A DNA stretch of 64,000 nt from JAZDGX01 sp964482205 (GTDB lineage: Bacteria > Eisenbacteria > RBG-16-71-46 > CAIMUX01 > WJJG01), in NCBI GenBank assembly GCA_964482205.1, contig CAYZWI010000003.1:252699-316698 (forward strand), given 5' to 3'. The translations under genes were made by a program, and so were the position numbers. Position 1 is the stretch's first letter. Every line of letters begins with the position of its first letter. Under the pieces are notes generated by a model. The model ran no database searches, was not told where the DNA came from, and saw nothing but the letters and a program-made list of their open reading frames with translations. Shown in pieces: positions 35,219 to 42,889 of the stretch.

Positions 35219-36931
35219 TCAACCGGCCTTGCGCAAGACGGCGCTTCTCGGCAGGGCACCCGGATCGAGCGACAGAATGCTCTGCTGCAGAAGCTGGATC
35301 GCGTAGACGGCGTTGTGCACGCCGCGGCTGTGATCGAATTCGACGAAGAAGAGGTTGTAGCCTGCCTTGCGCTGCTCGACGGTGGTGTTGTTTGCGTTGC
35401 CCACGGCGGCAGGGAAAGTGCCGCCCGCGAGTCCATCCTCGAGCGCCTGCCGGTCAGCCAGCGAATCGGCCGGAGTGGCGGCGATGATCGTCTGCTCGAG
35501 CATCGCGATCAGGCCTTCCACTTCTTTCTGCACCGCCTCGATCGATCCGTCCGCGTCGTAATCGGCCTTCGCGATGATGCCTTCGGTGGAGTCGATCGGG
35601 CCGTGGCACGGGGCGCACGCTTGCACGGTCGGAGTGAACTCGTGCCCGGTGTACGCCTGCGCCCCTTCCGCGAAGGGCACCTGGTGATTGTGGCAGCTCA
35701 CGCAGCCATCCTGGATGAGCACATGATTGCTGGTCGCGAAAGGGAAGCCGGGCGCGACGCCCTCGTAGGCATTCGTGCCCGCCAGCATGTCCCCTTGGTT
35801 CGAATGGTGCGGCCCGAAATTCGCGTTGCCGTTCGCGATTTGCGTGTCGATGTTGCCCGGCGCCCGCCGGCCATTGTGGCAGGCGATGCACAACCGTCCC
35901 GCGCCGATCGCCGGATGCAGCCCGCCCGGGAGGGCGACATCGTTCACCGCCGCGCGCAGGTTGCTGGGATTCGCATTGCCGTGCGGCTCGTGGCAGACCA
36001 CGCAGGTGATGCGCATTGAATCGGTCGGAGCGGCGGTGTTCGCATATCCGGCCGGATCGTCGAGATAGTCCATCGCATAAAGACCGTTGTGGCACTTGAA
36101 GCACTGGCTGTTGCCGCCCTGCATGGCGGGATACGCGATGAGCGCGCTGCCGTGCAGGGAGCGAGCCCATTCGGTGTAGGTCGGGTGGTGTTCGCCTTCG
36201 TGGCATTGTTTGCACAACTCGGCGCTCCGGTCGCTGGGGAGCTTCGACATCCCGCCGTCCGGATGCGCGCTTCCGGGCCCGTGGCAGTTCTCGCACTGCA
36301 CCCCTTCGAGGAAGGAGACGGCCCGCTCGTCGTAGCCGCCATTGTCGAGATCCGCCTGCTCGATCAGGCCATTCGTCCCCACCGTGTGGCAACCGACGCA
36401 GTAGGCGTTGTCGTGCATGCCGATGTCGCGCAGGGTCTCGAACGCCCCCGCATGTCCGGACGCGGCCCAGGCATGGTAGTAGTCTTCCTCATCCTCCTCG
36501 CCGTCGCCGCCATGACAGAGCGCGCAATAGGCCGCTCCCCGATAGAACGGATCGTCCGCGGGAACATAGGCGCCGACGCCCACATCGCGCGCGGCGAAAC
36601 CGGAGTTCCTTCCGTCGGTGATCATCACCGCAAGGCTGTACAAACCCGGATCCTCCGGCGCGACCCAAATCGTGCTCTCCGCGTCCGCGTTCACGAAGCG
36701 GCCGCCGGTCGCGTTCCAGCGGAAGGTGAAGGGCCCGGCGAGGTGCGTGTCGAGGACGGCTTTCACGGCGGCGCGCCCTCCGGTGTCGAGACCGGCGGGA
36801 GTCGCGACCAGGCTCACGCCGATCGCCGGCTCGGGCGTCACGACCTTCGTTTCCTCATCGCCGCATCCGGGACCGGCCATCGCGACCAGAGCCAGCACCG
36901 CGCCCATCCAGGCGAAGTTGCGCACCAGCAT
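35219..36931 (-). CDS. Nine-haem cytochrome c, putative surface lipoprotein
   Basis: The 570-residue protein starts with GAGGAGG upstream. The signal sequence ends AGPGC; Cys23 could be lipidated though the residue at -3 is atypical. Residues about 35-125 look like an Ig/PKD-type domain. Nine CxxCH motifs follow (CALCH, CVGCH, CENCH, CKQCH, CFKCH, CVVCH, CIACH, CVSCH, CAPCH). The C-terminal helix FVEFDHSRGVHNAVYA resembles the end of NrfA-like cytochromes, in which this helix packs on a haem. It could be the outer, MtrC/OmcB-like partner of the conduit or a reductase; both are inference. The barrel gene follows. Confidence 0.85.
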   Translation of the reverse strand: MLVRNFAWMGAVLALVAMAGPGCGDEETKVVTPEPAIGVSLVATPAGLDTGGRAAVKAVLDTHLAGPFTFRWNATGGRFVNADAESTIWVAPEDPGLYSLAVMITDGRNSGFAARDVGVGAYVPADDPFYRGAAYCALCHGGDGEEDEEDYYHAWAASGHAGAFETLRDIGMHDNAYCVGCHTVGTNGLIEQADLDNGGYDERAVSFLEGVQCENCHGPGSAHPDGGMSKLPSDRSAELCKQCHEGEHHPTYTEWARSLHGSALIAYPAMQGGNSQCFKCHNGLYAMDYLDDPAGYANTAAPTDSMRITCVVCHEPHGNANPSNLRAAVNDVALPGGLHPAIGAGRLCIACHNGRRAPGNIDTQIANGNANFGPHHSNQGDMLAGTNAYEGVAPGFPFATSNHVLIQDGCVSCHNHQVPFAEGAQAYTGHEFTPTVQACAPCHGPIDSTEGIIAKADYDADGSIEAVQKEVEGLIAMLEQTIIAATPADSLADRQALEDGLAGGTFPAAVGNANNTTVEQRKAGYNLFFVEFDHSRGVHNAVYAIQLLQQSILSLDPGALPRSAVLRKAG

Positions 36932-36974
36932 GGCTATCCTCCTCGTCCGACTCGCCCTTCCTTGGGCCTGTCAG

Positions 36975-39125
36975 CTATCTTCTTTCGCCCTCACTCTTGT
37001 CTTTGGCCTCGCCGCCGTTCACATCTTCGCGCTCGCCTTTGGCTTCGCTTCCGTTCTCGTCCCCGCGCTCGGCGCCGGCCTCGCTTTCATTCTCGTCCTC
37101 GCCCTCGCGGTCAGCGTCGCTGCCGCCCTCATCCTCACGCGCGGCTGTCGGTTCCTCCGATGGTTCCCCTGCCTCCGCCTCGCTGACGGAAGGTTGCGGC
37201 GCGTGGACGACCGCGGCCTCCTCGTTCGACACGCTCTCGGCCGCCTCGTGCTCGATCTCGAACATGCGCTTGGGCATCGTGCCTGTGATCCACGAGGGAT
37301 TCATCGGGTAGACGCGCGGGCTGAAGACCGTCGCGTAGAAATGCCAGATCAGGATCGCAAGAAACGCGAGCCACGCCTCGTAGTAGTGGATGACGAGCAT
37401 GACCTCCAGAATTCCCTTCGAGAAGATCCGCACGATCGCGTTGTCGAACCAGAGAAAGAGCCCGGTGATGGTCATCACCACCGTTCCCCAGACGAGCGCC
37501 CAGTACTCCGCCTTTTCCACATAGGTGAAGCGTCCCATCACCGGATGGCTCGCGCTCCGTCTGAGGTTGTAGCGAATCATGAGCGCGAAGTCCGAGAAAT
37601 CGCTGCGGCGCGGCCACATGTCGCGCAGGAAGGCCTTGCCCCGCCGGGTGAAGAGGAAGACGAGATGCCAGAGCGCTCCCCCGATCAGCAGGACCGCGGC
37701 GACGCGATGGATGATGCCGCGTGTGGTATACCCGCCTTCGTGGCCGAAGAGCAAGGTCGTCCACCAGGCGTTGTGAAAACGCAGCGAGAAGCCGGTGATC
37801 ACGAGCGCCGTGAAGGCGACCGCGAGAAGCGCGTGCTGGATCACCTCATCGAGATCCATCCGGCGCACTTGCGGCTCTTTCATCACATTGTGAATCTGCC
37901 GGAACAGGTCGATCAGCCAATGGAGCGTCATCGCTCCGATGATTCCCACGATGGCGATGATGTAGAAGAGCTGGAAGAAGCGCGGCCATCCGCTGTAGAG
38001 CCCGGTCGTCTGCGCGTGAATGGGCGTGTTCGCGATGCTCGGCGAGATCTTCGGATGGCAAGCGCCGCAGGTGTTGACGAGGTTCTCCGGATGCACCGAA
38101 GAGGCGGGATCGGAGGCGGGCAGGATGCGATGCGCCTCGTGGCAGGAAGCGCAGTTGGCCACCGTGCGGTCGCCCGCCTGGCTCTTCAAGCCGTGATACG
38201 AATCGATGAAGGTCTGCAGGCGTCCGGTCGGCAGATCGTACTTTTCGTTCAAGGCGGCCGACTCGTGACACGGCGCGCAGGTCGCTTCCGCCAGCCGGTA
38301 AGGGCTGACGGCCGAGCGCGGATCGGACACCGGAAGGATGCCGTGCTCTCCGTGGCATTGCGTGCAGATGGGCGCGTCGGTCTCGCCGTCGGCGGTCAAT
38401 TGCCCGTGGATGCCTTCCCAGTATTCGCTCTCGATCGTCGTATGGCAGCGGCCGCAAGTATGCGGAATGTTGAAATGGTTGATCGTCGAGCGCGAATCGC
38501 CGGGCGGCAGGATCATGTGCGCATCGGCATCGGTCGCGTGGCAATCGTTGCAGGTGGCCGCCTGCTGCTTGCCTTCCGCCGTCGCCTGCCCGTGAACGCT
38601 CAAACGGTACAGCCGCACAGGGTGCTTGAACTTGATCCGCAAGTCGGCGATCAGCGCGGAATCTTCGTGGCAGCGGCCGCAGGTCGAAGGGAGATGGAGC
38701 GAGTGCACGGGCGATGACGGGTCGCTCGCGGCGAGGATTCTGTGCGACCCATGGCAATCGGCGCATTCCGGCACTTGGCGCGATTCGCCGACCTTGCCCT
38801 TGCCGTGCTGGCGGTACATCTCGGTGACATCGCCGTGGCAGTTCGCGCACGCCGGAGCGGGAAGCGAGTCGGCATGGGGCAGCTCGACGATGCCGGCGTG
38901 GCAGTCGAGACATCCAAATCCCGCGTGAACGCCGGCCTTCAGGCTGTCGGGAATCGCGCCCCACGGCCCGCTGGACGCGTCGTGGCATGAAAGGCAATCG
39001 TCGTCGGAGAGCGTTGGGGGTTCGAGCGAAGCTTCCTGCGCATCGGAGAGAAAAGCAAAGGCGGCGCAAGCGAATCCGAACAGAAGCAGAAAGACGATCT
39101 TCCTCGAGAAGACCAGATCTCTCAC
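36975..39125 (-). CDS. Multihaem c / cytochrome b fusion, CbcL-like quinol oxidoreductase
   Basis: GTG start at 39125 with GGGAGGG upstream; 716 residues. An N-terminal signal or anchor (IVFLLLFGFACAAFAF) leads into eleven CxxCH motifs (CLSCH through CGACH, residues about 45-370). A membrane domain with about five helices follows, including His residues in HALLAVAFTALVITGFSLRFH, IIHRVAAVLLIGGALWHL and VIHYYEAWLAFLAILIWHFY, and the segment YPMNPSWITG typical of formate dehydrogenase gamma or cytochrome b561-like subunits. The last 70 residues are an acidic repeat-rich tail. Geobacter CbcL has the same architecture and takes quinol electrons to the periplasm. First gene of the operon. Confidence 0.88.
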   Translation of the reverse strand: MRDLVFSRKIVFLLLFGFACAAFAFLSDAQEASLEPPTLSDDDCLSCHDASSGPWGAIPDSLKAGVHAGFGCLDCHAGIVELPHADSLPAPACANCHGDVTEMYRQHGKGKVGESRQVPECADCHGSHRILAASDPSSPVHSLHLPSTCGRCHEDSALIADLRIKFKHPVRLYRLSVHGQATAEGKQQAATCNDCHATDADAHMILPPGDSRSTINHFNIPHTCGRCHTTIESEYWEGIHGQLTADGETDAPICTQCHGEHGILPVSDPRSAVSPYRLAEATCAPCHESAALNEKYDLPTGRLQTFIDSYHGLKSQAGDRTVANCASCHEAHRILPASDPASSVHPENLVNTCGACHPKISPSIANTPIHAQTTGLYSGWPRFFQLFYIIAIVGIIGAMTLHWLIDLFRQIHNVMKEPQVRRMDLDEVIQHALLAVAFTALVITGFSLRFHNAWWTTLLFGHEGGYTTRGIIHRVAAVLLIGGALWHLVFLFTRRGKAFLRDMWPRRSDFSDFALMIRYNLRRSASHPVMGRFTYVEKAEYWALVWGTVVMTITGLFLWFDNAIVRIFSKGILEVMLVIHYYEAWLAFLAILIWHFYATVFSPRVYPMNPSWITGTMPKRMFEIEHEAAESVSNEEAAVVHAPQPSVSEAEAGEPSEEPTAAREDEGGSDADREGEDENESEAGAERGDENGSEAKGEREDVNGGEAKDKSEGERR

Positions 39126-39422
39126 GGGTTCCCTCCCCGCCCGGTCGGATCGCGTTCACGAAACGCGATCCGCATCTCCTCCCTCATCGGCGAGCAGCCG
39201 GCCGTCCCGTCCATGCCGGCACCTGATGTGCGATGAACGCACAACAATCGTTTGACGGGCGAATAGTGGCAGGTCCCCGACTGTGACGGAACGGGTTTTT
39301 GCGCATTCCGGACAGATATTGCGAGGCAGGAGCGCATTGCACCCATGCTCGCTCGGAGCGTGAATGAGTTGGAGATGCAGCCAGGTTGCGGGCGCATGCA
39401 CGTGTGCGGCGCAGCGAAATCC
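39126..39422. other. Upstream region of the multihaem operon
   Basis: Nearly 300 bases with no supported gene. It serves as promoter region of the minus-strand cytochrome operon and as the 3' region of the gene at 39423. It contains the operator-like dyad at 39227-39243. I see no convincing -35/-10 pair. Confidence 0.35.
39227..39243. promoter_or_regulatory. Operator-like dyad upstream of the cytochrome operon
   Basis: TGTGCG, five bases, then CGCACA: a 6-base perfect dyad about 100 bases before the first cytochrome start. It resembles the form of CRP/FNR-family sites (TGTGN-N6-NCACA), so an anaerobic or metabolic regulator could bind; this is inference from one site. Confidence 0.35.
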
Positions 39423-41309
39423 CTATCGGCGGAGCACGATCGCCCGAGCGGCCGTGGCCCCATCCGCCGTCAAGCGGACCCAGTACACGCCGCTCGCCAC
39501 CGGCGAACCCTGCGCGGCGGTTCCCTGCCAAACGACTTCGTGCTCACCGGGCTCGCAAGGCCCCTGCCACAACTCGGCCACCTTGCGGCCCTCGATGTCA
39601 TGGACCGCAAGCTCGACCTCGGTCCTGTGGTCGAGCGTGAAGCGGATGCGGGACGAGTGCCGGAAGGGATTCGAGGACGCGACCGTCAAAACGAGGCGCG
39701 GTTCACGCGGTTCGCCCGGGCAGATTCCTTGGGGGTCGTACACGAGGTCGAATGTCAGCAGATCGCTGGACGCGTGGGACGCGTGCGCATTGACATCCGA
39801 AAAGGCGAAGGCATCGTAATCGAACGCGGGCAGATTGTAGCCGAGCCCGAGCGCTGTGTGCGTCCAGAGAAGGAGCTCGCCGGCGGCAGGAGCCGGGGGC
39901 GCTTGCGCGGGGAGCGCGGGCAGGGTGAATCGAAAGCGGTCTCCCGGAGCCATCAATTCCCAATACGTGACCGTTTGCGCCGTATCGCCGATGCTTGCCG
40001 TGCACAAGTGGACCGGCGGGCTGCCCGCTCCGGGATTCGTCACATCGTTCCAGGTGAAGACGCCGCCCGCACAAGCGGGATCGAGGAGGTGAAAGAAGCT
40101 CGACAGCGTGGTCGTGTAGGCGGGCGGATGCGGCCCGCGATCGGCAACCACGAGGGCGTCGTTGGTTGCGGTCATGTCGACCATCGCGAGAGCCATGTAC
40201 CCGGTGTTCGCGAATTCTCCCACCGCCGGCGTCGTGCAAAGCGAAACCGATCCCGCGCACGCTCCGCCGTCTGCGCAGGAGAACGACCGCAATCCCATGG
40301 GCGCGAGCCGGCCCAGGCCCTCGAGATGATCGAGATCTCCCGCCGACAGACACACGGTCGTGCTTCCCGCGGGAACATTGGCCAAATTCATCGCCACCGT
40401 GTCCGTCAAGTCGGGATCCACGAGGAGATCCGCGGCACTGGTCGGCCCGGTCACCGTAATGTCGCGGACATCGATCTCTCGCCAGCTCGTGGCGTTCAGG
40501 ATCGCGTTCCAATCGCCGCCTTCGAGCAACACGCTCGTCGCAACCCGACCGGACATCGCGGTCAAGGTGTACACGCCTGGGGCGAGATATATGTAGTAAT
40601 GGTCCTTCACGATCTCGAGCAGGGTTTCCCATTGCTGCGGCACATAGATGTTCGATGGCACGACCATCTGCTGATTCAGAACATTCAGGGTCTCCGGACG
40701 TGCGACTTTCATGCCGGTGTCGATCGAGTTGATGCCATTGCCCCGGGCCGTGGGAATCACGATGGCGAAGTCGAAATAGCCGTCTCCCAAGTGGAACATG
40801 CCGTTGTTGACGTCGATGCCGTCCACCTGGTCGCCCACCTGGTGCTCCGGCGTGGAAGATTCGAGGGGACGCAGCGGAAGGACGAGCTCGCGAGCGTCCA
40901 CGCCGACGATGGTGAAATAGCGATAGCCGGCCGCGCCGGCGGTCACATCGACCGGGCCCGTGAAGCCGGAAGAGACGAAGGTCGCGAGGCCGTCCGCGCC
41001 GGTCATCATCCAATTGTTCGCGAAGGGCCTGCCGGGCCTGGGCCCCACCATGACGAACGCATTCGGCAAGGGATCGGAAGTCCCCGCCTGCACGACGCGC
41101 ACGGTGATGGATCCCGCGATCGGCCCGCCGCCGGTGCCGCCCAGAGGATCGGTCAAGCGCAGCGGTGTCTGCTCGGCCATCGCGGTTGGCACGATGAAGC
41201 CGCACGGCGGTGCGATCACCAGGCAGTTGAGAGCCAGGCAGACGGCCGTGAGTCCGAAGAGGAAGACGAGACGCTTCGCTCGGGCATGAGATGTGCGGGT
41301 ACGATGCAT
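39423..41309 (-). CDS. Secreted protein with FlgD-like C-terminal domain
   Basis: Function not recognised. The ATG at 41309 has GAGGAGAG upstream; 628 residues. A signal peptide (LVFLFGLTAVCLALNCLVI) ends near AMA. A small Ig/CNA-B-like fold (residues about 45-130; ITVRVVQAGTSDPLPNAFVMVG) suggests an adhesive or carboxypeptidase regulatory-like domain. The middle part is unlike families I know. The last 85 residues form a FlgD-type Ig domain with NPFRHSSRIRFTL, VHDIEGRKVAELW and the end ARAIVLRR, as in the other exported proteins here. Confidence 0.8.
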   Translation of the reverse strand: MHRTRTSHARAKRLVFLFGLTAVCLALNCLVIAPPCGFIVPTAMAEQTPLRLTDPLGGTGGGPIAGSITVRVVQAGTSDPLPNAFVMVGPRPGRPFANNWMMTGADGLATFVSSGFTGPVDVTAGAAGYRYFTIVGVDARELVLPLRPLESSTPEHQVGDQVDGIDVNNGMFHLGDGYFDFAIVIPTARGNGINSIDTGMKVARPETLNVLNQQMVVPSNIYVPQQWETLLEIVKDHYYIYLAPGVYTLTAMSGRVATSVLLEGGDWNAILNATSWREIDVRDITVTGPTSAADLLVDPDLTDTVAMNLANVPAGSTTVCLSAGDLDHLEGLGRLAPMGLRSFSCADGGACAGSVSLCTTPAVGEFANTGYMALAMVDMTATNDALVVADRGPHPPAYTTTLSSFFHLLDPACAGGVFTWNDVTNPGAGSPPVHLCTASIGDTAQTVTYWELMAPGDRFRFTLPALPAQAPPAPAAGELLLWTHTALGLGYNLPAFDYDAFAFSDVNAHASHASSDLLTFDLVYDPQGICPGEPREPRLVLTVASSNPFRHSSRIRFTLDHRTEVELAVHDIEGRKVAELWQGPCEPGEHEVVWQGTAAQGSPVASGVYWVRLTADGATAARAIVLRR

Positions 41310-41391
41310 GACACTCTCCTCGACGGGCGTCCACGACGCCCCCAGAGCCTGGCCGGATGCGGACAGGAGCTGATGTTCGCACCACACTATA

Positions 41392-42672
41392 TCAAAGAAA
41401 GGATGCGCGCGCACGCGAAGTCGTGACCGCCGCGGCTGCGGCCTCTCCCGCGAGGCGTCCCGTCGAAAAAGCGGCTTGCAGGTTGTATCCCCCCGTATCG
41501 GCATCGAGGTCGAGCATTTCCCCGCAGAAGTGCAGCCCCTTCACCTTTCGCGACGCGAGCGTGCGCGGATCCACTTCGCGAAGATCCACGCCGCCCGCGG
41601 TCACGATCGCTTCCGCGAGCGGCCGATGACCGTCGACCGTCAGGCGCACATCCTTCAGCCAGGCGCGCAGCCGGCGGCGCTGCGCAAGGGTGATCTGATG
41701 GCAGGGAGCGTCGAGCGCAAGCCCCGTCGCGTCCGCGCAGACGGGAATCATTTTGCGAGGCAGCAGCGTGGCGAGCAGAGCCTGCGCCCGCTTTCGGGCG
41801 AGCGTCTCGATTTCGCGCAGCAATCGTTTCTCGAGCGCTTTCTCGTCGAGCGCGGGCTTGAGATCGATAGCCAGATCCACGCTCTTCCCCGACGCGAGCG
41901 CCTCTACCGCGCGGCCGCTCAGGGTGAGCACGACCGGGCCCGAGACGCCGAAATGCGTGAAGAGCAGCTCGCCGAATTCCTGCGCGCGACGGCGCCCGTC
42001 GACGACGAGCGCGACGGAGACATTGCGCAGGCTCAGCCCTTGCATGCGCTGGGCCGCATCTCCCGCGGTCGTCAGCGGCACGAGGGCGGGCCGAATGGGA
42101 ACGATCGTATGTCCCGCCGACGACGCCAATCGATATCCATCCCCGCTCGAGCCGGTGCCGGGATACGACGCGCCTCCGGTCGCGAGAATGACCGCGCCCG
42201 CCTCCATTTCCAGCGCAGCGCCAGCACATGCGATGCCGGTCACGCGACCGCCGGAAATGACGAGCTCGCTCACCGGCACGCGAGTGCGAAGGATCGCCCC
42301 TCTGGATATCGCCCATCGCTCGAGGGCCGCGGCCACATCTCCGGCCGACTCGCTGGCGGGAAACACTCGCCCTCCCCGCTCGGTCACCGTCGGCACTCCG
42401 AGTTCGGAAAGAAACTCCGTGAGGTCGTCGGTGAAGAATCGGGCGAACGCCTGGCGCAGAAAATCTCCCCGGCGTCCGAAATGCGAGAGAAATTCCGGCA
42501 GGGCCGCGATGTTGGTCAGATTGCAGCGTCCCTTCCCCGTGATGCGCAACTTGCGCGCGGGACGCTCCATCTTCTCGAGCACGATCGTGCGTGCGCCGCA
42601 TTCGGCCGCCCGCCCAGCCGCCATCAGGCCGGAGGCTCCTCCTCCCACGACGATGACCGGGCCGCGCTCCAT
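41392..42672 (-). CDS. HI0933/BaiN-family flavoprotein
   Basis: A FAD-binding oxidoreductase of the HI0933 family, 426 residues from the ATG at 42672 (GAGGG upstream; an ATG at 42684 is possible). The N-terminal dinucleotide fold is VVGGGASGLMAA, followed by the family's KLRITGKGRCNLTN motif and, later, ILATGGASYPGTGSSGDGY and the C-terminal GEMLDLDADTGGYNLQAAFSTG flavin contact. The physiological substrate of the family is mostly unknown; BaiN members reduce bile acid intermediates. The gene end lies about 80 bases before the start of the secreted protein gene that follows. Confidence 0.9.
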   Translation of the reverse strand: MERGPVIVVGGGASGLMAAGRAAECGARTIVLEKMERPARKLRITGKGRCNLTNIAALPEFLSHFGRRGDFLRQAFARFFTDDLTEFLSELGVPTVTERGGRVFPASESAGDVAAALERWAISRGAILRTRVPVSELVISGGRVTGIACAGAALEMEAGAVILATGGASYPGTGSSGDGYRLASSAGHTIVPIRPALVPLTTAGDAAQRMQGLSLRNVSVALVVDGRRRAQEFGELLFTHFGVSGPVVLTLSGRAVEALASGKSVDLAIDLKPALDEKALEKRLLREIETLARKRAQALLATLLPRKMIPVCADATGLALDAPCHQITLAQRRRLRAWLKDVRLTVDGHRPLAEAIVTAGGVDLREVDPRTLASRKVKGLHFCGEMLDLDADTGGYNLQAAFSTGRLAGEAAAAAVTTSRARASFL

Positions 42673-42889
42673 GCCGTCCCTCATCCGCCTTTCGCACATG
42701 CCATGCGTGCCAGGATTGCGGCGCCTACTCTGAGGCGCCCTCGCTCTCTCTTCAAGGGTTGTGGGGTGAAGATTCGGCGAAGGTTCAGCAAGCCGGCGGA
42801 TGCGGGCGCAGCATTCCTCGAACCGGGCCTCGGAGCTGACGGCCACGCGGGCGACCAGACAGCCGCCCGCTCAGACAAGCGAGAGCCGG

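Noticed and set aside
33165..35306. A 713-residue plus-strand frame across the 12-haem and barrel genes
   Set aside because: It crosses two real genes and their overlap and is Arg-rich without domains.
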